A stretch of DNA of 64,000 nt from Coptis chinensis (Eukaryota > Streptophyta > Magnoliopsida > Ranunculales > Ranunculaceae): positions 39,467,001-39,531,000 of the forward strand of contig CM027378.1 of assembly GCA_015680905.1 (NCBI GenBank). Reading direction: 5' to 3'. Numbering within the stretch: position 1 is the first letter of the stretch; every line of letters starts with the position of its first letter. A program made the position numbers and the translations under genes. The notes beneath the pieces are model-generated. The model had not been told where the DNA came from, searched no databases, and saw only the letters and a program-made list of their open reading frames with translations. Shown one piece after another: positions 44,816 to 55,899 of this stretch.

Positions 44816-45985
44816 ATGGCTCAACAACGTCGAATTTTGCCGGAGCAAGCTTTTACTGGCGACCACTTTGCGCCGTTTTACGGTGACGAAATGATCAGTA
44901 GAGACTGGAATAGCTTGTGGTACTCGACTGAAGCTTATTACCACGAGGACTTAGTCCGACGATTCTACAATATGAGGGAGTTAGAAGGGACTAGGATTTT
45001 TGTTATGGTGGCGAAGAGGAGGAAGGAAGTGACTACTGGGTTGTTGGCTGAGATTCTAGGCATTCCGCCTAGAATCCATCTGGATGTCATGTTGCAGGAG
45101 TCCCAATATAATGGGGTAGAGCCATTGATGAGCGGACGGTTCTGAAGGGAACTACAATGCGAGAGATCGATTGTGTTCGCCAGCATCCTTAGGACCAACC
45201 GGTGGCTGCATTTCGATGGATTGGTCGAACGCCCCGGGAAGGAGAAGGTCAGCGACATCGGCCTGAACTGCCTCCACATCTTATGGATACTCCAGGAGCA
45301 GAAGTACGAGTTCTGTATCTTGGAGTTTTTGCTTAGCATGATTAAGGGAGTAGGGAAGTCTGTTGCACCTCTCCCTGTGTTGATAACCAGCATCATGCTG
45401 AAGTTGAGAGCAGCTCAGGCGTCTGATAGGTCATACATCACCCTACACCGAAACCCTCGCATCTATAAGGAGTGTGTCCAACGAGTTTGGAGATTGCCAG
45501 AGGATAGAGAAGAAGACGAGGAGGATGGTGAAAACGAGAATGCCGAGGAGGAGGGTGGAAATGATAATGCCTCGGAGGATGAGGAGGACTTGACTTGTTT
45601 TGATACGGATGCCCTGGAGAGGTGTTGGTCAGATGGAGAACGCATGGCCGTAATTCATCGTGGCATGTGTTCACTCAACACTATCTACGAAGACCTCCGG
45701 ACTCGACAGGCAACTATCCATCATAACTTCGAGATCCGATCCCAGCGGGAGGACGAGCGGTGGGAACAGATGAGGGCCGAGCTAGAAGCTCAGCGCCAGT
45801 TCCGGACCGACATGCTCGCACGATTCCCACCTCACGGGGATTCTCGTTCTGAGGACACACCATCGAGGCACGAGCGTCGTTGCCGAAGGACGAATGGTGC
45901 TGGCCCATCGGGAGCTCAGGAGCCATCTCCGGACCATGTGCCCTCCGCTACCAGTACAGGAGTGGTTAAGGATAGTATCGTTTGA
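44816..45985 (+). pseudogene. ORF2 of element G (fossil, unknown function)
   Basis: Starts MAQQRRILPEQAFTGDHF. The two long stretches 44816-45145 and 45173-45985 cover nearly all of it. Blocks: YHEDLVRRFYN, TTGLLAEILGIPPR, EKVSDIGLNCLHILWILQEQ, APLPVLITSIMLK, an acidic region (EEDEEDGENENAEEE), DLRTRQATIHHNFEI and a predicted coiled coil with DERWEQMRAELEAQ. The Pro-, Ser- and Arg-rich tail ends at 45985. No signal peptide or membrane span. It is the best-preserved ORF2 copy. Function unknown; perhaps related to the putative plant transposon protein domain. Confidence 0.7.
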
Positions 45986-46786
45986 TGTTTCTATTTTTAT
46001 TTGTAGTTTCATTAGTGTTATTTATTTTAATGTAAGTTTTATTTCCGTAATTTGAATTTTGTAGTGAAATGTACTTCGAATGAAAATTTTAATATAATGC
46101 GGTTATTTTCATTATGCGTGGTTGTGTAATATTGTTCCCACCTTCCCAAATTGTTTGGGGGGTGGTTTTATCTATTCCAGCATGATTTTTATATGACCCT
46201 CGTCTTAGAATTTATTGAGGAGTCAAGGTGAAAATATGGCCATTTAGGCATATCTATGAATAAGTATCATGGTAGGATGAAATATCGATTAAATAGGTAG
46301 ATTCTATCATAAATTCAACCTAAAAGATACTAGGTTTGTTTTAGAATCAAGAAAATGAGTTGTTTCCGTTTTCGGGTTTGGAAATTTTGGTATTTCCGGA
46401 AACTGCCGTAAAAACTTTTTGGCAACTTTCCGATCCGTTTTAGCAACTTAAAACCTATATAAACTTCATACATTCTACACTCACAACTCACAATACACCT
46501 AACCTCCATCACTCACCCTTCACTCCCACGAATCCCACGTTTCGTCTCATTTTCCGAGTTTCAATAACTCCGAAAGCTTTTCAGCCCCTACAGAGCGCAC
46601 TTTGCGCTCGCAATTTTTTCAGTTTTTGTCGGACTTTTCGCGCCAAGGTGAGCGACCGTGCTCAAACACTGGATTTCCAATAATTCAGAGCGCACTCGCG
46701 CCCTAACTTCCGTAGACCAGAAAAATTCCAGTTTTCTGCGGGTAGTTTTCGGATCATTCGCAGCTATTCCAGAGCATAATTTTGAG
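45986..46786 (+). other. ORF3 leader of element G
   Basis: Noncoding. A CCCACC..GGGTGG pair brackets a G run near 46139-46166. After AT-rich sequence, GC-rich motifs begin near 46593, AAACACTGG is at 46664-46672 and GAGCGCACTCGCGCCC near 46686. The arrangement matches A and H. Confidence 0.6.
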
Positions 46787-47711
46787 ATGACATCTCCAAC
46801 ATTGATACCGGAATAGTCTTTCGAAGATTTGTTCCAAAGCACTACTTATGGTGCTTGGTTTCATGAGGCTTATCACATTACGTTGGTCGGGAGCTTTTAT
46901 GGTAAGACGATGCACTTTATTCTCCAACACTAGCATCTTACTTTTTATGATAACTGCATTTTCTTTGAAAGACCAGATGGAGAACAAGTGTTCTCCATCA
47001 ACATTGATAATGAACCAATGGAAATTACCAAGTTCTTGCTAGCATTTGTTCTTGGACTTGCTATGCCCGCTGAAATACAAGACCCATGGTGTTATTGGGT
47101 AGATAATATGTATGTCTACACTTACGAAGTTTTGCATGAGTCGTATGGCGGGCATTTTCCATGATCGAGGACCAAGGGGAATATAACGCCGCCTTTGGTA
47201 GCCTTTGTCCATGAACATAGGAACTGTTATGTTTTGGATCATGCTAAACATTTTAGGGAATGGCATTTTTTTTACGTGAATGATGTCACTTGCGCCGCGT
47301 CTTCCTTGCTTTAGCCACGGGACGTATGTGTCATGACCTTCCCCGAACCTTGATGTCTAGTTTAGCTCGATCCCATAGCATGAGGCATAAGTACCTTCTT
47401 ATGCCTCGCTCGATTTCCGTGATTATGCTATGTTTCTTTCCTATTTTTGTACACATTTCACGGATTGGATTACACGATTAATCGCATCGACCCACCAATA
47501 GTATTATTCGATCTTTCCGTGCAATGACTTGGCAAGGGTGGAGGATACAACCTCATCAGGTTGCACCCTACACGTCGGACAAGTGGCTCTTAATCGGTTA
47601 GCAATAATAGATGATAAATGGCGGGAAGCCCGGCAAATTATCATGGCATGGCAGGACGCGAAGGAACCTCACTTCTTTATGGAAGAAGAGGATGAGGAAG
47701 ATGATGAGTAA
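46787..47711 (+). pseudogene. ORF3 of element G (fossil, unknown function)
   Basis: Starts MTSPT at 46787. Conserved blocks: FEDLFQS with YGAWFHE, RPDGEQVFSI, AFVLGLAMPAEIQDP, MFWIML, LMSSLAR, IMLCFFPIFV and an acidic end (EEEDEEDDE) at 47711. Two hydrophobic stretches could be membrane segments. The copy is interrupted several times. Family unknown. Confidence 0.6.
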
Positions 47712-47724
47712 TGCGGGAGATAAG

Positions 47725-47861
47725 GTAAGTTTTCATTCTAGTTAGTGTCTGCTTATGTCCTTAGCAATTTCATTCTTGTTAACCCCATAATGGGTAGAAC
47801 TCGTATAGAGTTGCGTCAGTTTTTGTTTCCTATATTAGTACGTTCTAACTTTGTTTTGTAG
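47725..47861 (+). other. Candidate intron after ORF3 of element G
   Basis: Donor AAG then GTAAGT at 47725; acceptor TTTTGTAG ending 47861; 137 bases, the same length as in A. The interior is also conserved (TTAGTGTCTGCTTATGTC and TATAGAGTTGCGTCAG). Confidence 0.5.
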
Positions 47862-48770
47862 ATATTCCTGAATTTCACGCGCTTCAATGGTATTTTTTCC
47901 TACCCTCTTTATTTAAATGCTTTGAGGACAAAACATGCTTCTTGTTTGGGGGCATAGAAACACGTGTAATTAAGGCATCTGTTAGGATATAGATATGTAT
48001 AATATGCATTTGTTTTCTAGTTAAAAATTTCAAAAAATTCAAAAATATAAATAAATAAGTTCATGCTATACACTTAGGAATATTGGTATTGTTTTCATTC
48101 TCTATGCTCTTAACAATCTAGAAGTCTCACGTAGCTTTTGTATCAGAATAATTGTTAGAAACTTAGGTTAATATGTAGGTAATAATCTTTGCATCTAGCT
48201 ATAAATATATTACATGAGTATCAATGATTGTTAGCGAAGAAGTTTCAAATCTAGGCTAGAGTACTTATTCTACAAATCCCTGCGAGAATATAGCCTAAAG
48301 CCTTATATGAGCCGAAACATTTGAGAAATGACACAAGGGAGAAGTAAAATCCGGATTGAGAAATCACACGTCCACTTGCTTTATCACTATGCCATATCCT
48401 AAGCGAGAATTTAGGCCCTCTTTGGATCGATATAACCAGAAATTCAAACCTATGAATTATTTTTTCGCTAGTTAAGCCCTCTCCGAGCCTTTCTTTAGCC
48501 TTTCATAAAACCACAAATCTTTTTACAAAAAAAAAAAAAAAAAAAAAACAAAAAAAAAAAAAAAAAAACCCAATTACCCAAGATATAAGTCCGAGAATAG
48601 AGCGAGGAAGAAAGAAGAAGAGAAAACCTATGTAAACAAAAAGTTAGTTAATTGCTTCAGAAAATAAAGAAAAGAAGTTTCCATCCAAATAAAAGAAAAA
48701 TAAAAATAGAAATAAAATAAAAACTCCAAAAAATAAAATAAAAGGGAGTCAAAAAGAAAAAGAAAAGAAA

Positions 48771-48841
<71 letters not shown>

Positions 48842-49565
48842 TAAGGATGGAAACAAAGTGTAGAAGCAAAAAAGAAAATAATAAGGTTTTCTCTAAGTTA
48901 CATAATATGAAGACTCTATTATCTCGGACTTGTCCTTTTTGAATATCCATTTCCTTCCTTCTTAAACCATTTCCTAATCCCCGCAACACCTAATAAAGAC
49001 CTCTAGCTCAATTAGGAATAGGTTAGTGTGATAGTAAGTGGGCGATGTGTTTGATCGACTCCGGCTTCCTTGTTGTCATTGAGATTGTAAGGTAAAGTGT
49101 GCCCACCGCATTAATCGGAGTAGCAGAACTTGAGTGGAAAAATCAGAGTGTTGTATCTTGACTATTATTGTGAGAACCTACTTAAGGACGCTATTCCGAG
49201 TTTCAGAAATGAACCTGCTAGGCATTTCATAGTATTACTCATTGTATATATGTTTATTGTAGATGATTGATTATTAGGTATATATTAGCTTAGGTTTCGA
49301 CTTGATTACTCTATATGCATTGCTAGGGAGAGGTATAGGTAATTTAGAGCATGAATAAGGAAACAATAGTTTTATTTCTTAGTCGTTGTAGTATAGATGA
49401 AGTTTGTGAGTACCTTCACTGGAAAACTCTCACGAGGCTATAACTCGTCCACTAGGGAATTCCTCGTGGTTTAAGGCCTTATTGCATATGGTCAATGCAA
49501 TCGCACTCAGCGAAACGAGAGTAGTTAGAACTCCATTTTTTGGTCACTTATTCTAATTTCTCATC
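47862..49565 (+). other. 3' noncoding region of element G
   Basis: No credible ORF. CTTTG-AGGA-CAAAA near 47929-47942 with a G run near 47955. Poly(A) tracts at 48527-48567. (AT)n microsatellite at 48779-48838. tRNA-Asp-like match at 49382-49396. The minus-strand frame 48989-48657 is only the microsatellite and poly(A) read as protein. Confidence 0.6.
48779..48838. repeat. (AT)n microsatellite
   Basis: About 30 uninterrupted AT units inside element G. The matching place in H has only a short A-rich tract, so it expanded in this copy. Confidence 0.95.
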
Positions 49566-49604
49566 TTTGCTTGAGGACAAGCAAAATGCTATTTGGGAGT
49601 GGTT
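49566..49604 (+). promoter_or_regulatory. Hairpin and polypurine tract of element G
   Basis: TTTGCTTG (49566-49573), AGGA, CAAGCAAA (49578-49585), then TTTGGGAGTGG before the LTR. The G run carries one A here, unlike A and B. Confidence 0.75.
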
Positions 49605-51141
49605 TGATAAGAGCCCAAAACTGTCGTTTAAACCCCCGTGAATGACTATTAGACCAATTATGTGAGTAATAATTAAGAGTTAACACCGACACGTGTTTTA
49701 TGCATTCGAGGGCTTCAAAGTCCATTATGTGCAGAAATGTGCCACTTTAGCGAGATAAAGGAGCAAAGGTCCGTTACTAAGGAGTTCCATGATTAAAGGC
49801 CAAGATTCAAGAAGACAAAGCCTTTCTGAAGCCTGGTCAAAAGCTGAAAAGTCGACGCGGGCAGAAACAACACACAAGCCAGCAGAACTTCCGAAGGCCG
49901 TATCTTTGGATTCAGACCTCGGAATGGGGCCTACCTTATGTCAAAACGACCGGCTTGGAAAGAGATTTCCAATGGTCCAAGCCTTGACCCAATCAGAGGA
50001 GCAAAAGTGGACGAAAAGTCTGCGGAAGCCAACTGCAGCTGAAGAGGCCTTTTTGGACTGAAAGAATTGGGTTTTGGGCCTGATTCTCTGGCCCAAAACA
50101 TGGCTCCAAGCCCATGCACGATTTTTGGATCTGAAAGTATAAAAACCAAAGCTTAGCTCTTTGTTAATGGTAGAAAATTAGGTAGAGAATAGTAGATAGT
50201 TAGGTTAGAAAATAAAAAGTAGCTAGTTAGACCTAAAACTATATAGAATTCTAGATCTAGTTTTTAGTAGGTAATTAAGTTTAAGTTCCATTTTCAATTC
50301 TTGTTTTAGATAAACTCTTAGAATCAATTTGTTCTTAATTAGTTTGATAAATAAAATAGCTATTTGTCAATTTCGATTCTTGTCATTTACATTTGTGTCA
50401 GATCTGATTTCATTTATTACTTGTTATTCAATTCTTAGTTATTAATTAGATTTTAATTATTGTTTAATTTAGATTAGTAAATTTCAATTCTTTATATTAT
50501 GTTTAGTTTTAATTTAATCGGAAATGATTGCGTAATGATTCTCGGCTAAACCTCTATTAGAGGGGGTTGAGAAGCCTTGATGAAAGCTTGATTCTGATTA
50601 TCGTAGAGTCGTCGTAATTTCCTTTCCACTCTAGAAACGATTAGTTCACCATGAGAATGGGTTTAATCGTTCACATGCTAGTTATGAATTGGTAGGAATG
50701 CCATGTGTAATTAGGGATTAGGAAGAACTAATTGTTTCGGCAGATTCTCATTCGATTACGATTAAATTCGCCGTTAATAGGATTAAGTCGAAGTTAAGGT
50801 GGAATCAATCCCCCTCTAACTCCTTATCATAGAATCAACGTAGCATTCCCATAATTGTTCTAATAATCGACTAGTTGCATCTTGTGGGTAGTTGCATCGT
50901 AGTCTAGTTGCCTTTTTGTAAATCTCTCATTAAACCTTGAGTAGAGTAGTTAGACTAGAAAACATAACATGCGGAAGGACTAGGAGTGGAACGAACTTCC
51001 TACTCAACTATGTTCAATAGAATTGAGAGTAGAACAAATCTTTGATAAGCAATATAGGCACATAAGATAGTTTTAGTTTACTTACGTTTTGAGTTTCATC
51101 GTTCATTTCGTAGGTAAACTATTCAATTTTATCTTTTATCA
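49605..51141 (+). repeat. 3' LTR of element G
   Basis: A 1537-bp LTR from TGATAAGAGCC to TTATCA. Nearly identical to the 5' LTR over long tracts, with clustered differences near 49626-49715 and 50736-50790. TATA box at 50138-50145; hairpin outer stem GGCT (50544-50547) and AGCC (50573-50576). Confidence 0.9.
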
Positions 51142-51665
51142 AACTCTACACCGGCCACTAAAAACCTCACTCTGTTGACAGAGGGGGATTTTACTATTAG
51201 TGGGAAAAAAACAGAGAGAACAAAAATGATAATAGCCTAAGAAAAGTTTTATTTTTTCTACTTTAGGCAAAAAAGCTAGCACCCGATCAAAACCGCATCC
51301 TAAGTTATGTTACTACCGATCTCCCTTAAAACGGTCCCCATTGACACTAATGTAACTTACACATAGTTTAGTACGTTAGATAGATATCTTTTGGTTATCT
51401 TTTGGCACATGAAGCAAGATAAAGTTGAAAATGTTAAAGTTGGCGGTCTTTATCAGGTGGTCATAATGGTCTTATAGTCACTTTAAAGAGTTATTATTCT
51501 ATTTCTTTTCTTTATTAACTAGTGGTCCCTTTCTCATTGGCAAAATTTCTCAATTCGATTTATCTGTCACATGGTTAAATATAAATGAAATTGTAATGTT
51601 GTGATAATGTGATATTATTAGCTTTTTGTTTTATCTCAACTGCTATTATGTATCATTTTTGTTAG
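51142..51665. other. Flank between element G and the hAT gene
   Basis: No ORF. The part up to about 51374 may be the cut-off 5' UTR of the minus-strand LINE, because GTTAGATA at 51375-51382 repeats the LINE 3' flank. The rest is AT-rich and presumably the 5' noncoding part of the hAT element. Low confidence. Confidence 0.35.
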
Positions 51666-52287
51666 ATGGCTTCTACCGGGGATGGTCCATCTCAACAATC
51701 AATTGTTGAAAATCGTATGTGTACAATCAATTCTACTATGGAAGGTAACAAAATAAAATCCTCAAAACCCCAGTTTCCCCTGCTTGGGATCAATTTCATA
51801 AGACAGAGGGTGGTGATCCAAAAAATCCATGGGCGGCCAAATGCAATTATTGTCCTGTTGATTAAGCTTGCGCTTCGAAAGCTAGTGGAACTTTTAATAT
51901 GTTGAGTCATATGAAGGTATGTAAGAAGAATCCTCATAATAAAGAGGTGACCGATAAGTCACAACAAACGTTGTCTTTCAAACAAAGAGCGTGTTGAACT
52001 TAGCTTGAGCTTAAAAACTCGTAGAGATGCTCTTTCTAGAATGATTATTATTGATGAGTAGTTGCCATTTAGTTTTATCGAGGGTGAAGGGTTTTAACAT
52101 TTTGTGTAGGTCATACAAACCAAGTTCACAAATTTACCCTATCGAATTCAAGTTGGTAGGAGGGATTGCATCGAACTTTATAAGGAAGAAAGAAGGAAGT
52201 TAAAGAGTTTTTTGCATGGTAGTAGAATATGCATAACAACTGACACTTGGACATCTATTTAAAACTTAAATTACATGGTTTTGACTA
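51666..52287 (+). pseudogene. hAT transposase fragment, SLEEPER-like
   Basis: N-terminal part of a hAT-superfamily transposase of the BED-finger, SLEEPER-like type. The ATG at 51666 starts MASTGDGPSQQS. After a frame change near 51787 comes WDQFHKTEGGDPKNPWAAKC, with the BED zinc ligands CNYC (51844-51855) and H..C (51908-51922). A TAA lies at 51863-51865. LSLKTRRDALSRMIIIDE near 51998 and TTDTWTSI near 52240 match the following region of SLEEPER proteins. The gene is cut at 52287 by the 5' LTR of element H; the rest would lie beyond the window. Frameshift and stop show it was already dead, or decayed afterwards. Confidence 0.8.
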
Positions 52288-53674
52288 TGATAAGAGCCCA
52301 AAACTGTAGTTTTAACCCCTTAATAACCATACTGTTAGACCAATTATGTGAATAATAAGTAAGAGTTAATACTGATTAAGTGTTTTTATGCATTTCAGGC
52401 TTCAAAGTCCATTATGTGCAGAAATGTGCCACTTTAGCGAGATAAAGGAGCAAAAGTCAGCAGAACTTCCGAATGTCATATCTTTGGACTCAGACCTCGG
52501 ATTGAGGCCTACCTTATGTCAAAACGACCGGCTCGGAAAGAGCTTTGCAGTGGTCCAAGCCTTGACCCAATCAGAGGAGTAGAAGTGGATGAAAAGTCTG
52601 TGGAAGCCAACTGCAGCTGAAGAGGCCTTTTGGATCTGAAAAGAATGGGTTTTGGGGCGATTCTCTGGCCCAAAACATGGCTCCAAGCCCATGCACGATT
52701 TTTGGATCTGGATGTATAAAAAACAAAAGCTTGACTCAGTGTTAATGGCAGTCAGAGCAGTTAGGTTAGGTAGATAGCTTAGAATAGAAAGTAGCCATTA
52801 AAATAGCTTCTAGATCTAGATTTAATTGTTTTATTTAATTAGTTTCAAATCCTGTATTAGATTAAACCTTTGGATCTTGCTCTTCAATTTGATTAGATCA
52901 ATAAAGTAGTATTCTTTATCAATTTCGATTTTTGTCATTTCCATTTCTAGATCTAATTTCAATTCTTGTTCTTATTTCATTTTAGTCATTAAATTAGATT
53001 TCTTTATTGTTTAATTAAGTAAATTTCAATGTTTTATATTATGTTTAGTTTTAATCTAAATGGGAATGATTGCGGAATGATTCAAGGCTAAACTCCATTA
53101 GAGGGGGTTGTGAAGCCTTGATGAAAGCTTGATTCCGTTTTATCGTAGAGTCGTCGTAATTTCTATTCCACGCCCGAGAAATAATTAGTTCACCATGAGA
53201 ATGGGTTTAATTGTTCACATGCTAGTTATAAATTGGTAGAATGCCATGTGTAATTAGGGATTAGGAAGAACCGATTGTTCGTGCGGTAGATTCAATTCGG
53301 ATTACGACTTCGTGCCGCTAGTGGATTAAGTTGAGTTAAGGTGGAATCAATCCCCCTCTAACTCCTTATCATCGAATCAACGTAGCATTCCCTTAGTTGT
53401 CTGATAATCGACTAGTTGCATCTTGTGGGTAGTTGCACCGTAGTTTAGTTGCCCCTTCGTAAAGCTCTCATTGACTTTAAGTAGAGTATTGAGACTAGAA
53501 AACAAGCATCTGGAAGGACTAAGAGTGGAACGAACTTCCTACTCCACTTAGTGCAATTCGCATCGAGAGTAGAAGAAAACTTTGATAAACGCTCTAACAA
53601 AAGATAGTTTAGTTTACTTACGTTGTGAATTCATCGTTCATTTCGTAGGTAAACTATTCATTTCAATCTTATCA
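52288..53674 (+). repeat. 5' LTR of element H
   Basis: A 1387-bp LTR from TGATAAGAGCC to TTATCA. TATA box TATAAAAAA at 52715-52723. Compared with G it lacks the segment containing GCCAAGATTCAAGAAG and GTCAACGCGGGC. Confidence 0.9.
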
Positions 53675-53676
53675 AA

Positions 53677-53694
53677 TGGCACGGCTGCCATCTT
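53677..53694 (+). promoter_or_regulatory. Primer binding site of element H
   Basis: TGGCACGGCTGCC, diverged from the tRNA-Asp complement but in the right place, two bases after the LTR. Confidence 0.6.
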
Positions 53695-54218
53695 AGTTTC
53701 ACTTTTCATTATTGTTTTCATAGTGTTAGTCTTGTTTTTAAAGTCCCATTTCACCCACCCACCCTTGTTTGAATCATACCGTGGTCGTCCATTTTAGAGT
53801 TGAAAAATTCGAGCAAAATTTAAAATTTACAAGGCTATCTCCTTGAAAGTCGCGACCAGCCCTATGTTATCGGACGATCGAGCGCTGACCGCCCCATGTG
53901 GAGCGCTGACCGCCCTAAAAAAACACTGTAAATTGAAAATACCACTGGAATGGAAGGTTCTATGCTGAAGGCGCCTGCGTGTTAAATTTTTCGGATTTCG
54001 ACAGTTTTGATTCGAACTTTGCTCTTTCATATTTTTCAGTGTTCTAACCTACTATATACACTGAACAAGCGTAAACAAGACGCTATTTATAAGCGAAGCA
54101 AGGACGCAATCAGGTATTCCTTTCTTCCACACCTCGCATCTCCTGTTAGAGGTTGTATACTAGTATATCAGAATTGTTTGGAGTGTTGCATGTTTAGTTA
54201 AGCTCAACTTAGTCTTGC
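53695..54218 (+). other. 5' leader of element H
   Basis: Noncoding. GAGCGCTGACCGCCC occurs twice (about 53879 and 53901), AAACACTG at 53921-53928, and ACAAGACGCTATTTATAAGC near 54075. Minus-strand frames here are not genes. Confidence 0.6.
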
Positions 54219-55700
54219 ATGAGATTAAGGTCCTGCCGAACAAAAACACCGAACGTAAATACACAACAACAGCAACAAACAAGTCTATCTAGTATACCAC
54301 ACACTACACCTCTAGCTACTACTACACACACACACACCCGATATATAATGGGGAAGAAAAGAGACTCCTCTCCGGACTTCTACAAAGCCTTGAGTGATAG
54401 CCCCAAATCTTGCATCGTTCTAGCAGACCATGGGGATTTGAGAATCCCTCCAAATATTTTTAATTTGTTACCCGTTTTTCATGGTTTAGACCATGAAAAA
54501 CCTTATCGGCACATCGCGTAGGATTGAACAAGTCTTAACAACATTCCACCATCCTACGGTTGGTACCGGAACAAATTAAATTAAGGGTATTCCCTTTCAC
54601 CTTAGCCGATAAAGGCGTCTTGGTTAAACTGCCCAAGCCTAATTCTCAGTGGACTCGTGGGCTAAACTTGTTCAATTTGTTTATGGAACATTTTACCCAC
54701 CCCTAAAGACGGATGAGATGCTTTCCAAGATTCATTTCTTTTCGACAAAATCCTCATGAATCATTTTCAGAGGCTTGGAATCGTTTCACCGACCGCTTAT
54801 AGAGTGTCCACACCATAACCTAGCAAAAGACATGTTAGTTCGTGCCTTTTTCAAAGGACTTCAACATCACCATAAAGAAGTCCTTGACATAATGAATGGG
54901 GGTAGTTTCTTAAGTAAAGGAGCCTCCGGAGGCTTATAAATTTTTAGAGGACCAAACTAAGCTTAAATAATAATTGGGGGTAGTGATGATATCCCCGGCT
55001 CCGCTTAGTTCTACTAATACAGTTAAAGGCCGCGGTATGTTTGAAATTAAACACGATTCGAGCTTAAAACTCTAATCGAATCACTCACTAAAAAAAGGTA
55101 GAGGCCATTTCGTACAACAAAAGCCTATCCCCGTCATGAATGTAAATTCAAATCCATGTAGTTTCTGTTGGAGTCCCGAAGCATCCCGACTCCCATCGGC
55201 CCCTATAGCCTATGAACAGGCTTCTTCCATTAATAGTGAACCTAACCCCTTTGGAGACAAAATCCCAACTTCGGTTGGAGAAATAACCAACAAGTCACAC
55301 CTCAAGGGTACAATAATCAATATGTTAGGCCAACGCACGCCTTTAACCAAGCTCCACTACGACAAGGACAGTGGTCGGGGTAATTTTAATAATTATAACA
55401 ACCAAGTGCAACCTCGACAAGGTCAAGCACAAGGTCAAGGTAATTATAATAATTATAATGCTAATAGAGGTATCGTTCGGTCAATAATAATTATCAGAAT
55501 CCACCTATAAATAATTCATTGAAATAGTTCCACCACACCACCCATGACTACTACACCCACACAACCGGATCGCCTTTGACACCTTCATACAAGTGAGCCA
55601 AAAACTTTTCCAAACTATGGCTCAATCTAACCAACAGCTTCTACAATCCGTTAATAATTTAACCCAACGGTTGGCTCAAGATAAAGCCCAAACCAAAGGT
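54219..55700 (+). pseudogene. Gag region of element H (fossil)
   Basis: Starts MRLRSCRTKTPNVN. The Gag core region is at about 54440-54640, and zinc-knuckle-type sequence (CSFCWSPEA) near 55160, then Asn-rich NYNNYN repeats near 55390-55470. Degraded more than in G. Confidence 0.7.
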
Positions 55701-55899
55701 GTGTTGCCAAGTCACATAATACATAATCCTAAAACAACAAAACACTTTTGAGGTAACGGATAATACTAGTAATGAATTTGAAAATGTAGGTGAGATAAAT
55801 GCCATCACCACTCTCCGTTTCTGGCAGAGTGGTTGATAACAAGGTAACTATGCCTATAGTTACCCCACCATTACCCCTACACCTACTACTTTACTAGAT

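Larger units (their letters stand above)
38404..51141 (+). mobile_element. Element G: non-autonomous Athila-related element with both LTRs
   Basis: A 12.7-kb element: 5' LTR, tRNA-Asp primer site, GC-rich leader, gag, zinc knuckle, protease, accessory domain, ORF2, ORF3, candidate intron, noncoding tail, polypurine tract, 3' LTR. No reverse transcriptase, RNase H or integrase occurs between the LTRs. Over a ~370-base tract of R-U5 I count about three LTR differences, so insertion is probably recent (under a million years at common plant rates; inference). The coding parts nevertheless carry several breaks. Left flank GTCAC and right flank AACTC do not match, so no target duplication is seen. 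Confidence 0.85.

Noticed and set aside
48657-48989. Minus-strand frame with a long Ile-Tyr repeat
   Set aside because: It is only the (AT)n microsatellite and adjoining poly(A) read as protein; H has no such frame at the same place.
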